From contig JAKYXN010000020.1 of the NCBI GenBank assembly GCA_022538095.1, forward strand, positions 17,561 through 81,560: 64,000 nt of DNA. Direction: 5' to 3'. Position numbers and translations under genes: made by a program. Numbering within the stretch: position 1 is the stretch's first letter; the number at the start of each line of letters is the position of its first letter. Source of the stretch: Puniceicoccaceae bacterium K14 (GTDB lineage Bacteria; Verrucomicrobiota; Verrucomicrobiia; Opitutales; Opitutaceae). The notes under the pieces are model-generated. The model worked only from the letters and a program-made list of their open reading frames with translations. It had not been told where the DNA came from and ran no database searches. Of the stretch, positions 55,675 through 64,000 are shown in pieces.

Positions 55675-57414
55675 ATGAATTCACAAAATTTCGTACCTTG
55701 CATTCCTGAGAATGCTCCTTTTTCCACAGATCAGATAAGTTGGTTGAACGGATTCCTAGCGGGATTGTATTCAAATCAATCGATTGAGGGTGGCTTAAAT
55801 GGTGAGTCTGCTGCACTTGAGGTTCGGCCAATCACAATTCTCTGGGGCTCTCAGACTGGCAATACCGAAGGTTTGGCGAAGGATACAGCTAAGGCGTTGA
55901 AAGCAAAAGGTTTCGCTCCGTCTGTAGTTGATATGGGGGATTACGACAAGTCTCTCTTAAAAGACGAAGGTTTGTTACTCCTAATGACTTCAACCTACGG
56001 AGATGGAGAAGCCCCAGACAATGCCGCTGAATTGTATGATTGGATACTTTCTGAGGACGCTCCAAGGCTTGAAAAATTGAAGTATTCAGTATTGGCATTG
56101 GGAGATACAAATTACCCAGATTTTTGTAAATGTGGAATTGACTTTGATTTGCGTTTTGAAGCGTTGGGGGCGACTCGTATCGCACCTCGAATGGATTGCG
56201 ATGCAGATTTTGAGGAATCTTACGAAAGCTGGATCTCGTCTGTGGATTCAGCTCTGGGAGCAGTTGCAGAGGCTATCGAAGCTCCTGCGGCTAGCGAAGA
56301 AGAGGCAGCTCCAACATATGGGAAGAAGAATCCTTTCCCTGCAAAAATTCTAGACAATTACAACTTGAATGGGGAAGGATCCTCTAAGGTAACGCGTCAT
56401 GTCGCATTTTCTATCGAAGGCTCCGGGCTATCGTATGAGTCAGGCGATGCTCTAGCTGTGCTACCACGTAATTGTCCTTCCTATGCGAACGATTTTATCG
56501 TAGCGGCAGGGGTTGATTCTGGAGCGACTGTTGAAGGAAAACCTTTGATCGATGTTTTGTGTGATGGCTTCGATATTACAAACCTTTCGCCGAAGACTTT
56601 AAAGGCGTATGCTGCGTTGGCTAAGACTGAAGCTCTCGACAAGCTTATAGAAGACAAGGATGCATTGTCCGAATATTCTTGGGGGCGACAGTTAATCGAC
56701 GTATTGATCGATTTCCCTTTTACCTTTGAGTCAGTTGAGCAATTGTTGAGTGTTTTGCCAAAGCTTGCTCCACGATTGTATTCAATTTCTTCTAGCCCAA
56801 ATGCGCATAAAGGCGAAGTTCACGTGACTGTCGGTGTTGTTCAGTTTGACGCACACGGGAGAGAGCGCAAAGGTGTGTGTTCTTCTTTTTTAGCACGCGA
56901 AACGGTTGGGGCTGAAGTGAAAGTCTACTTCCATGCGAGCAAAACGTTTAAATTACCGCAAAATAATGATCTTCCGGTTATTATGGTTGGACCAGGCACG
57001 GGAATTGCTCCCTTTCGATCGTTCTTAGAAGAGCGTAAAGCACGTGGAGCTCAAGGTAAGAATTGGTTGTTTTTTGGCGATCAACACGCGTCTTGCGATT
57101 TTCTATACAGTAATGAATTAGATGCCTATTTAAAAGATGGTACCCTATCAAAGTTGGATACAGCATTTTCACGCGACCAGAATGAGAAAATATACGTCCA
57201 AAACCGTATGATTGAGAGCGGTGCCGAGCTTTATGAATGGTTGGAAGAGGGCGCTTGTTTCTATGTGTGTGGCGATGCCTCTAGAATGGCAAAAGACGTT
57301 GACGCAGCTCTGCATAAAGTAATCGCAGTAAATGGTGGCTTGAGCGAGAGCGAGGCAGCTGACTATGTAAAGAGATTGAAGTCAGATAAGCGGTACTTAA
57401 GAGATGTTTACTAG
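55675..57414 (+). CDS. CysJ-like diflavin reductase (FMN, FAD, NADPH)
   Basis: 579 residues. After an N-terminal peptide with the motif FSTDQ...LNGFLAG (16-30), a flavodoxin domain (about 55-200: WGSQTGNTEGLA, TSTYGDGEAPDN, ALGDTNYPDF) is followed by an FAD-binding ferredoxin-reductase domain (about 220-440: RLYSISSSPNAHKGEVHVTV, GVCSSFLAR) and an NADPH domain (GPGTGIAPFRSFLEER to the C-terminal DVY). This is the architecture of sulfite-reductase alpha subunit. Here it follows nirA by 24 bases, so it most likely supplies electrons to nitrite reductase in place of ferredoxin (inference). Bacterial assimilatory NirA usually relies on ferredoxin. Confidence 0.9.
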   Translation: MNSQNFVPCIPENAPFSTDQISWLNGFLAGLYSNQSIEGGLNGESAALEVRPITILWGSQTGNTEGLAKDTAKALKAKGFAPSVVDMGDYDKSLLKDEGLLLLMTSTYGDGEAPDNAAELYDWILSEDAPRLEKLKYSVLALGDTNYPDFCKCGIDFDLRFEALGATRIAPRMDCDADFEESYESWISSVDSALGAVAEAIEAPAASEEEAAPTYGKKNPFPAKILDNYNLNGEGSSKVTRHVAFSIEGSGLSYESGDALAVLPRNCPSYANDFIVAAGVDSGATVEGKPLIDVLCDGFDITNLSPKTLKAYAALAKTEALDKLIEDKDALSEYSWGRQLIDVLIDFPFTFESVEQLLSVLPKLAPRLYSISSSPNAHKGEVHVTVGVVQFDAHGRERKGVCSSFLARETVGAEVKVYFHASKTFKLPQNNDLPVIMVGPGTGIAPFRSFLEERKARGAQGKNWLFFGDQHASCDFLYSNELDAYLKDGTLSKLDTAFSRDQNEKIYVQNRMIESGAELYEWLEEGACFYVCGDASRMAKDVDAALHKVIAVNGGLSESEAADYVKRLKSDKRYLRDVY

Positions 57415-57502
57415 TATTAGTTGTTTCTAAATATAAAGATTTCCCCCCTAATCCGGTTCTGCAATTGTGGAACTTTGAACTAAAAAACTGAAAAAGATAC
57501 AA

Positions 57503-58735
57503 ATGAATATGATCAAACTACTATCGCGTAATGCGAGTGTATTGGCTGCAGCTGGAATTGCGGCAACAACTAGCGGAGTAGCCAATGCTGACGCGATTGA
57601 AGACCTAATCGATGGTTTCATAGCTGAAGGTAAGGTAAGCTTGAACGCTCGTGCTCGTTATGAGTATAATGATACGTCTGGGCCTGGCAATGTGGATGGA
57701 TATAGTCTCCGTACGCGTTTGGGCTACACTACTGGCGCCTATAAAGGCTTTAAGGCAATGGTTGAAATGGAAGATATCAGCTTCAACAACCCTGATGATC
57801 GCCCAGGTTTGGATGTTCCAGCTACTGAATTGAATCAAGCTTGGTTGTCATACGCTAATGACAGCTTCACTGGTAAGCTAGGGCGTCAAGTTTACGTTTT
57901 TGATGATCAGCGTTTTATCGGCCACGTTGGATGGAGACAAAACATTCAAACTTTCGATGCTCTTTCTACTTCCTTTAATGTTGGAGATGCTAAGGTAAGC
58001 CTTGGTTATTTGGATGCTGTTCATCGTATTACTGCTGGATCAGAAGATCTTTCGGGTCTGTTGGCTAATGGAGCGTTTTCCATTTCGCCTGAGCTAAATG
58101 TCACGGCATTTATTTACTCTCTAGATTTCGACAATCGTGCTGCTTGGTCATCCGACACCTATGGAGTTAGGGCAACTGGTAAATTTGGCGGTGAAGATGT
58201 TACTTACAACTACGCTGTTAGCTATGCTAAGCAGGGTGATAATAGTGGAAGCGCGACAGACTTCTCAACCGATTATTATGCTGGGGAATTTTCAGTAAAA
58301 ACTGGTGGTGTTACAGGAGCTCTTGGGCTTGAGGTTCTTGGAAGCGATGAAGGAAGAGGTTTTACGACTCCGCTCGCTACAGTACATAAGTTCAGTGGGT
58401 TCGCTGACGTATTCGCAGCGAACTCAATTGGTGGTTCTCTTACCCACGGTTTGGAAGACCTCTATGCTAAAGTCGCATTTAAGGCTGGTCCTGTGCCTAT
58501 CACACTTTTCTATCATAAGTTCTCCACAGATGAGGGAGGTATTGATCTAGGTACAGAAATTGACGCGGTATTTGCATACAAAGTTAACAAATACGTAAGC
58601 CTCTTAGCAAAATACGCATACTACGAGAGCGACTACGACGCTCCAGATTTAGTAGAAGATCCAGATGCGCTAGTTATCGGCTATGGTACTGGTGACAAAA
58701 CTGTCTTCACGTTCGAAGCGAATATTGCTTTCTGA
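57503..58735 (+). CDS. outer-membrane porin (beta-barrel)
   Basis: 410 residues with a signal peptide ending near residue 30 (SGVANADA). The mature chain is made of amphipathic strands (SLNARARYEYND, GYSLRTRLGYTTG, FKAMVEMEDI, KYVSLLAKYAYYESD) and ends in FTFEANIAF, with a terminal phenylalanine for BAM insertion. Similar barrels are annotated as alginate-export/porin. It lies 88 bases after the diflavin reductase and ends with a terminator, so it probably closes the nitrate-assimilation operon and could admit nitrate or nitrite. No inner-membrane nitrate transporter gene lies in the window. Confidence 0.83.
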   Translation: MNMIKLLSRNASVLAAAGIAATTSGVANADAIEDLIDGFIAEGKVSLNARARYEYNDTSGPGNVDGYSLRTRLGYTTGAYKGFKAMVEMEDISFNNPDDRPGLDVPATELNQAWLSYANDSFTGKLGRQVYVFDDQRFIGHVGWRQNIQTFDALSTSFNVGDAKVSLGYLDAVHRITAGSEDLSGLLANGAFSISPELNVTAFIYSLDFDNRAAWSSDTYGVRATGKFGGEDVTYNYAVSYAKQGDNSGSATDFSTDYYAGEFSVKTGGVTGALGLEVLGSDEGRGFTTPLATVHKFSGFADVFAANSIGGSLTHGLEDLYAKVAFKAGPVPITLFYHKFSTDEGGIDLGTEIDAVFAYKVNKYVSLLAKYAYYESDYDAPDLVEDPDALVIGYGTGDKTVFTFEANIAF

Positions 58736-58777
58736 GAACTGCGTCGCTTTTTAAGGTTTTAGATACAATAGTTTGTA

Positions 58778-58807
58778 CCCTCCGTCGCTTTAGACGGAGG
58801 GTTTTTT
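58778..58807 (+). terminator. intrinsic terminator after the porin
   Basis: CCCTCCGTC (58778-58786) pairs perfectly with GACGGAGGG (58793-58801) around a GCTTTA loop and is followed by six T. It lies 43 bases after the porin stop and ends the nirA operon. Confidence 0.92.
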
Positions 58808-59164
58808 GTGTATTGCTTGTCGTTGGCAGCGTACCGAATTTCTCGTGACGGTTTGATGGGGTTGTTGCATAGGCAAAGTGAGCTGAAAATGGCATGTTTT
58901 GGGCTATCGTTTTATTTCAGTTAGAGAATCTAATACCCTAGCTTTCTTTGATTTGATGTAAGTGTTTTATATATAGGGGTTTAGTTTTATTCGGGTTGGA
59001 TTCGTAAATCGCGTAAATTCCTATTGCGGAATATTTATCTTACTTATACTTCCGCGAAAACGGGCCAATGATGCTTGTTTATGTTACAAAAGCGTGACAA
59101 ATTCCGATTATTGTAACGTTAGCGTAACATTTGATGCGCTGTAGAACCCTAACCCAGATTAGAC
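58808..59164 (+). other. spacer upstream of the TonB-domain gene
   Basis: Non-coding, AT-rich. Its last 90 bases contain paired heptamer repeats (see 59082-59129). No ORF of note or RNA gene was found. Confidence 0.4.
59082..59129 (+). promoter_or_regulatory. PHO-box-like paired heptamer repeats
   Basis: Two pairs of 7-base units with 4-base spacers, that is 11-base period: TGTTACA-AAAG-CGTGACA (59082-59099) and TGTAACG-TTAG-CGTAACA (59112-59129), the pairs starting 30 bases apart. The layout equals that of PhoB boxes (7-base direct repeats with 4-base spacers), though the heptamer differs from CTGTCAT. The second pair can also be read as an inverted repeat. A response regulator of the OmpR/PhoB type is the likely ligand (inference). 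Confidence 0.4.
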
Positions 59165-59542
59165 ATGAAAAGAAAAATTACCTCATTGCTAATGCTTGCG
59201 ATTGCTGCAGTCGGATTAGCTCACGCTTCTGTCGAAAGTGGTTTTGATGCATATGTACTGAAAACTGTTCAGCCTGAGTATCCTGAGCGGATGCTGCAGA
59301 GGGGAGAATCAGGACAAGTGCTTCTAAAAGTAATTGTTTCAGAAGACGGCAAACTAGCGGAAACCAAAGTGATCTCAGCTACTAACCGAGATTTTGGATC
59401 GTCTGCTCTCCAAGCAGTTAAAAATTGGAAATTTGAAGCAGCCCAAAAAGAGGGCAAGTCAGTTGCCCAAGTTGTAGTTGTTCCAGTTCGATTTCAATTT
59501 GGAGAGGATCTTCCAGTAAACGAATTGGTTGCTGCGAAGTAG
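59165..59542 (+). CDS. periplasmic TonB-domain protein
   Basis: 125 residues: a signal peptide (cleavage near residue 21, AHASV) and a TonB C-terminal domain (about 35-115) with the pattern VQPEYPERMLQRGESGQVLLKVIV, cut here as QPEYPERMLQRGESGQV, then ALQAVKNWKFEAA. There is no membrane anchor or proline-rich spacer, so it is not a classic energising TonB; such short forms may bind TonB-dependent receptors or act as shuttle domains. It has its own promoter region with repeated heptamers, and a terminator follows. Confidence 0.85.
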   Translation: MKRKITSLLMLAIAAVGLAHASVESGFDAYVLKTVQPEYPERMLQRGESGQVLLKVIVSEDGKLAETKVISATNRDFGSSALQAVKNWKFEAAQKEGKSVAQVVVVPVRFQFGEDLPVNELVAAK

Positions 59543-59577
59543 TTCAAGAAAGTACTTTAACAGACCCTAACTCAAAG

Positions 59578-59610
59578 AGGCCTAGCTCGATTTAAGAGTT
59601 AGGCCTTTTT
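59578..59610. terminator. intrinsic terminator between TonB-like gene and adhesin
   Basis: AGGCCTAGCTC (59578-59588) pairs with GAGTTAGGCCT (59596-59606), with one G-T pair, around a 7-base loop, followed by five T on the plus strand. On the minus strand the T-run is short, so it mainly ends the TonB-like gene. Confidence 0.85.
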
Positions 59611-59629
59611 GTATACTCAACAGGCTAGT

Positions 59630-62600
59630 TTAGAAGGTTTCGAAACCTGAAATATCATTATTGATATATAAGTGAGAATCAGTTCCGGAATCGTAGTAGT
59701 GTGTGTAGTCGTTGCCATTGATGCTTTCTGTTCCTTGGCTTTCAAAGGTATCTGAAATTTCAACGGTATCGTCGGAGCCGCCTTCAACGAATATTGTATT
59801 GTCCCCGTCAGTCATGTCCAAAACGTCGTCAGCTGTCAGTTTAAGCGTATTCGCTCCGCTGCCTGAGATATCAATTGATTCGAGGTTGTTTACGTCGCTG
59901 TTATCGATTGCTGTAAAATCGAAGGTTATACCTGCTCCATCAAGTTCAAGGGTATCTTCACCTTCTCCGAAATCGAATGAGCCGAAACCTGAAGTGTCGT
60001 CAAAGGTTATGATGTCGTCTCCATCTCCGGCGTCCACTGTGTTTGTACCTTCTGTTGCGTCGATATGATCGTTGCCTGATCCGGAATTTATAACGTTAGT
60101 TCCAGCTCCGACGTCGATGGTATCATCTCCTGATCCGGTATTGATGGTATCATTGCCATTGTCTTCCGTCACAGTTGTGTCTGCGTTGAACCCGTAGGTG
60201 GATGCGGAAACAGATCCACTCGTAAGCCCTCCAACTGACTGAGAAGTTAAATCTCCTCCGATGGTGATGTCTCCGGTAATGTCATCTCCAACGACAAGAG
60301 ATCCTACATCACCACCCACTGTAACGGTATTCCCTTTGATGTCATCGCCAGCAGATAAGGTTCCTATATTTCCTGTGACATCGACATCACCCATTATGTC
60401 ATCGGCTGCATGAAGTGTGTCAACGTCTCCGCCGACACTAATGTTGCCCGTTATATCTGCACTATGCCCCGACCCGACAGATTGTATGGTTCCAGCATTT
60501 CCAGTTACACTAACTTCTCCTGTAATGATGTCGGCTGATAGTTGGCCGAGATTACCATTTACGGTGATGTTGCCACTTTGGATATCGCTAACAGTAATTG
60601 ATTCTACATCGCCATTAATGGAAATATTCGAATCAGTTCCTCCTTCGTATTCAATTGTATCTATAGAGCCATCACCGTCGTTGATCGTAACGGTTGCTAT
60701 GTTTTTACCATTGGAGATGGTTATGTCACCTAGATCTACATTTGATATGAGCGTCCCTAGGTCCGCATTCAGGTCTATGCCATCCACTGTCAAATCATTC
60801 CCATCAAGGTCAGTGATCGTTAAGGTAGAGTTACTATTAGTTCCTGAAATGTCAGTGATCGTTACCGTATGTGTATCGGCATCGTAAGTATGATCTACTG
60901 TTCCATCGCCTTCGAGTTCGATTGTGTAGTCTAGAGACTGGTCTACTTGTTCATATAAGTTGTCGATAGCGCTTTCCGACAACTGCCCATTGTAAATTTC
61001 TAAATTGTCGATTGTGCCGCTAAAGTAGTTTTCTAGATAGTCAGCTGATTCATCCCCGCTCTTCCACTGGCTGGCTCCGATCGTAATTGGTTCATTGTTA
61101 CCACCAATACCACCTGTGTAAGAATTGGTGTCTACGATTTCTCCATCGAGTGAAAGCTCCATGCCGTTAGAACCAAAAGAGAATGCTATTTGATGGCTCG
61201 TCCCTGCATCGATTGCTCCTACTTCCGAAGAAACATAATAGCTAGTTGAATCACTTTGGAATCGTACGGATAAGGTCCCATCGGATTCAATATATGCATC
61301 TAAATGGCCACCGTTGTCATAGTTAGTAGAGTCTCTGCTGAAGAGCGTTTGCTTTCCGGAAATTTCATCGGCGTTGAAGGTCATGACGAAAGTTCCGTCA
61401 TCTATTTGGAAGTCTTCTGAAGGTGCAATTTCGACGTAGTCGTTATCTCCGTCGAAATTTGCGGCGGATCCAGTTTTCAGTAGACCGTTTTCTCCTATGG
61501 AAACTCCGTTGTTGTATGTTCCATCATTGTTGCCTGTTGAATCTTCGGCGGTCGTATCGCTTGATTCGTCGAGTTTCCATTGTCCGATCAGCTCTGGCAC
61601 TTCGGGCTCAGCGATTTCTAAGCCTTCGCTGGAAAGACTTACTTCACCCGACTCAATTTGATTGTATAAAGATTCAACGTCGCTCGAAGAAAGTTGGGAG
61701 TCATACACTTCGAAATTGTCTATAGTTCCGTCGAAGAAATTTTTGAGATTATTAGCGGTTTCGTCACCGCTACCTCGCTGGCTAGCTCCAATCGTGATAG
61801 GCTCGGAATTTCCTTCGATACCTCCAGTGTATGAATTTGTTGATACAGATTCCCCGTTTAGAAATAGCTCCAATCCGTCAGGTCCAAACGAGATTGCCAT
61901 TTGTTGGTTTTCACCCGCAACAACCGCACCGTCTTCTGAAGAGATGTAGTAGCTATTACTTTCACTCTGAATACGAACAGTTAGTGTTCCGTCGCTTTCG
62001 ATGTAGGTATCTATGTGTCCACCATTGTCGTAGGAGCTGGAATCTCTACTGAATAAAGCCTGTGTACCTGAAATCTCATCTGGATTGAAGGAAATGACAA
62101 AGGTGCCTTCGGAAAGTTGAAAATCCGATGAATGGGAAATCTCAACATAGTCACTTGATCCATCGAATTTAGCAGATGTTCCTGAATCAACAATCCCATC
62201 TGCTCCTAGTTCTACGCCATTCTCGTATGTGCCATCGTTGTCTCCAATACTGTCTTCTGCAGTCTGGCCCGTAGACTCATCGAGTTTCCATTGCCCGATG
62301 AGGCTATTATTTCCACTTTCTACAATTGATGAATCGTAATTCCCATCCAGGAAGCTGAATGTCTCGACTCCAGTGACAGTATCCGTTCCATCTCTACCAA
62401 GTACGGTGTCTTCTATGGTGAACGAACCGTCCTTGTTTTCTGTAATATTGTAGTCGGACCGGTTGCCATTGTAGACTGCTGTATCGTTACCTCCTTTTCC
62501 GGTTATTGTATCGTTGTCTTGTCCTCCTGAAAGAGTATCGTCGCCTTCGCCGCCCGTCAGAATATCGTATCCACCTTGCCCATACGCGGTGACGTCCTCT

Positions 62601-64000
62601 TCTGATCCAGTGGCATCAAATTTGTCGTTACCACCTGCTCCTGTTACGGATTCAATGCTAGTGTCAGTAAGATCGAGACTAACGGCGTCATTCGAGCCCG
62701 AGACAATTGCTGTATCAGTGCCTTCGCCGCCGTCGATGCTTGTATCCTCAGCGTTGAAGTATATTGTGTCGTCACCTTCGCCTCCCGAAAGAGTATCCGC
62801 TCCACCATCTCCCTGGATATGGTCATTGCCGTCGCCTCCAGAAATGATATCGTCACCGCCACCTCCAATTAAGATATCGTTGCCTTCCAAGCCAGTTATG
62901 GAGTCCTCAAGACTTCCGCCTATTAGAACGTCGGTTTCTGATGTTCCAGTAAGGTTTTGCCCGATGTTTTCAACGTCGATCGTTACGGTTTCAGAATATT
63001 GAGAGCCTGCACTGTCTGTAGCAGTTATTGTTACGTCCACAGTTGTTTCTGTTTCGTAGTCGATACTCGAATCATCTTTCAATTTGAGTTGGCCATTGAC
63101 GATTTCGAAACGATCGTCGGAGACGCTTAGAGTATGAGAATCTCCGCTGTCCACATCAGCGACAGCGACGTTTCCAATAATAGTGCCAGACTCGTTTTCG
63201 GTTACAGATAAATCTTCTGACGGTATGAAATCAGCGTCTGAACCATCAAAGACCGTTACAACTGCGATATCGCTCGGCCCGTCATTTGTATTCTCGACAG
63301 AGATTGAGAATGTATCTGAAGCGGATGATTCTCCATCTGATGCAGTAACGGTGATAGAGATGTCGCCTACGTCTCCATTTTCTGGTGTTCCTGAGAGTTC
63401 ACCCGTTTCGGAATTGATTGTGATCCACTCTGGAAGGTCTCCTCCGTTTTCAAGCGTAGCGGAGTAGGTGAGCGTGTCGCTTAGGTCTTCGTCCGCGAAG
63501 TTGCTTGAAACGTCCAAGCTGAAAGCTGCATCTTCGTCAGTTGATACGTCATCGATGGATGTGCTTACTGTTGGTCCGTCATTTGTGTTTTCAACGGAAA
63601 GAGTAAATGTGTCCGATGTAGACTCTTCTCCATCTGATGCAGTAACGGTGATAGATATGTCGCCTACGTCTCCATTTTCTGGGGTTCCTGAGAGTTCTCC
63701 CGTTTCGGAATTGATTGTGATCCAATCTGGAAGGTCACTTCCGTTTTCGAGAGTAGCGGAGTAGGTGAGCGTGTCGCCTAAATCTTCGTCCGCGAAGTTG
63801 CTGGAAACATCCAAGCTGAAGGCTGCGTCTTCGTCAGTTGATTGATCTGAGATCGAAGTTGAAACCGTCGGTCCGTCATTTGTGTTTTCAACGGAAAGAG
63901 TAAATGTGTCCGATGTAGACTCTTCTCCATCTGATGCAGTAACAGTGATAGAGATGTCGCCTACGTCTCCATTTTCCGGAGTGCCTGAGAGTTCTCCCGT
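59630..64000 (-). CDS. giant RTX/cadherin-like adhesin, 3' part (5' end beyond window)
   Basis: More than 1450 residues of one open frame that runs off the right edge; no start is visible. Order from the visible N-terminus: tandem 99-residue dystroglycan/cadherin-like (He_PIG) repeats (63276-64000), a further cadherin-like domain (about 62960-63275), an RTX calcium block with nonapeptides such as GGDGNDHIQ (about 62530-62940), two LamG-like domains each opening IGQWKLDES (about 61645-62310 and 60950-61595), a glycine-rich beta-helix-like repeat (about 60190-60900, pattern GNISVGGDV), a second RTX-like block, and a short tail ending ISGFETF. Predicted role: a secreted, calcium-stabilised surface adhesin, probably exported by a type I system; the export genes are not in the window. 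Confidence 0.9.
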   Translation of the reverse strand, partial: TGELSGTPENGDVGDISITVTASDGEESTSDTFTLSVENTNDGPTVSTSISDQSTDEDAAFSLDVSSNFADEDLGDTLTYSATLENGSDLPDWITINSETGELSGTPENGDVGDISITVTASDGEESTSDTFTLSVENTNDGPTVSTSIDDVSTDEDAAFSLDVSSNFADEDLSDTLTYSATLENGGDLPEWITINSETGELSGTPENGDVGDISITVTASDGESSASDTFSISVENTNDGPSDIAVVTVFDGSDADFIPSEDLSVTENESGTIIGNVAVADVDSGDSHTLSVSDDRFEIVNGQLKLKDDSSIDYETETTVDVTITATDSAGSQYSETVTIDVENIGQNLTGTSETDVLIGGSLEDSITGLEGNDILIGGGGDDIISGGDGNDHIQGDGGADTLSGGEGDDTIYFNAEDTSIDGGEGTDTAIVSGSNDAVSLDLTDTSIESVTGAGGNDKFDATGSEEDVTAYGQGGYDILTGGEGDDTLSGGQDNDTITGKGGNDTAVYNGNRSDYNITENKDGSFTIEDTVLGRDGTDTVTGVETFSFLDGNYDSSIVESGNNSLIGQWKLDESTGQTAEDSIGDNDGTYENGVELGADGIVDSGTSAKFDGSSDYVEISHSSDFQLSEGTFVISFNPDEISGTQALFSRDSSSYDNGGHIDTYIESDGTLTVRIQSESNSYYISSEDGAVVAGENQQMAISFGPDGLELFLNGESVSTNSYTGGIEGNSEPITIGASQRGSGDETANNLKNFFDGTIDNFEVYDSQLSSSDVESLYNQIESGEVSLSSEGLEIAEPEVPELIGQWKLDESSDTTAEDSTGNNDGTYNNGVSIGENGLLKTGSAANFDGDNDYVEIAPSEDFQIDDGTFVMTFNADEISGKQTLFSRDSTNYDNGGHLDAYIESDGTLSVRFQSDSTSYYVSSEVGAIDAGTSHQIAFSFGSNGMELSLDGEIVDTNSYTGGIGGNNEPITIGASQWKSGDESADYLENYFSGTIDNLEIYNGQLSESAIDNLYEQVDQSLDYTIELEGDGTVDHTYDADTHTVTITDISGTNSNSTLTITDLDGNDLTVDGIDLNADLGTLISNVDLGDITISNGKNIATVTINDGDGSIDTIEYEGGTDSNISINGDVESITVSDIQSGNITVNGNLGQLSADIITGEVSVTGNAGTIQSVGSGHSADITGNISVGGDVDTLHAADDIMGDVDVTGNIGTLSAGDDIKGNTVTVGGDVGSLVVGDDITGDITIGGDLTSQSVGGLTSGSVSASTYGFNADTTVTEDNGNDTINTGSGDDTIDVGAGTNVINSGSGNDHIDATEGTNTVDAGDGDDIITFDDTSGFGSFDFGEGEDTLELDGAGITFDFTAIDNSDVNNLESIDISGSGANTLKLTADDVLDMTDGDNTIFVEGGSDDTVEISDTFESQGTESINGNDYTHYYDSGTDSHLYINNDISGFETF
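63276..64000 (-). repeat. 297-bp tandem repeats inside the adhesin
   Basis: The sequence GGTCCGTCATTTGT (or a near copy) recurs at about 63276, 63573 and 63870, a period of 297 bases (99 codons). The copies are close to identical over long stretches, pointing to recent duplication. The array continues beyond the window edge. Confidence 0.88.

Noticed and set aside
60417..60887. Long plus-strand open frames opposite the adhesin (for example 60417-60887, 62514-63002, 63183-63467)
   Set aside because: They mirror the repetitive, stop-poor adhesin frame, are Ser/Pro-rich translations of its Gly/Asp/Thr codons, and lack ribosome sites.
63276..64000. Regular repeats at the right edge as a CRISPR or satellite array
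   Set aside because: The period is 297 bases, in frame, and codes for 99-residue cadherin-like domains.

Overview
The window looks like the chromosome of a marine or brackish Verrucomicrobium of the class Opitutae (Coraliomargarita or Pelagicoccus type). This is inferred from the complete dcw cell-wall cluster with a MurC-MurB fusion and an unusual FtsZ, the verrucomicrobial style of the secreted repeat proteins, and the nitrate-assimilation gene set. No rRNA, tRNA, CRISPR array or intact mobile element was seen.

Layout. 0.26-4 kb: a LytTR response regulator, a 7TM sensor kinase whose frame is broken, and a divergent outer-membrane-like protein whose frame is also broken. Each break is explained by one missing base in a homopolymer. 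4-9 kb: a beta-hydroxyacid dehydrogenase, an alpha/beta hydrolase, a YdjM-type membrane hydrolase, a decayed IS3 transposase and a SelO adenylyltransferase. 9-20.3 kb: a self-contained export locus with an NtrC-type regulator, its kinase, a HlyD adaptor, an ABC ATPase, two paralogous MacB/ADOP permeases and a TolC channel. A sigma-54 promoter-like site and an upstream repeated palindrome lie between the kinase and the adaptor. 20.5-25.3 kb: a secreted cyclophilin with Ig-like domains, a DUF72 protein, and a DUF971-HAD-hisI operon.

25.5-45.2 kb is the dcw cluster: mraZ, rsmH, a 67-codon small ORF, ftsL, ftsI, murE, murF, mraY, murD, a triple-LysM protein, ftsW, murG, murC-murB, ddl, ftsQ, ftsA and ftsZ, all on the plus strand and mostly overlapping or abutting. 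It is preceded by five TGGGN boxes in strict 10-bp phase, the expected operator of MraZ. Together these genes make lipid II with meso-diaminopimelate and build the divisome. FtsZ carries substitutions in two GTPase motifs.

45.4-49.2 kb is a three-gene operon (DinB-like, NRDE/TANGO2-like, and an 859-residue fusion of an alpha/beta hydrolase, a DedA/VTT membrane domain and an ATP-grasp ligase). This is the best candidate for an undescribed system. 49.4-58.8 kb holds divergent nitrate-assimilation operons: a cytoplasmic molybdopterin nitrate reductase with a fused DmsB-DmsC iron-sulfur/membrane subunit on the minus strand, and NirA, a CysJ-like diflavin reductase and a porin on the plus strand. 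The 636-bp spacer has a sigma-54-like site pointing each way and AT-rich palindromes between them. NirA and the diflavin reductase share an N-terminal peptide motif that may be a docking element. 59-64 kb: a TonB-domain periplasmic protein with PHO-box-like repeats upstream, and the 3' part of a giant RTX/cadherin-like adhesin that runs off the right edge.
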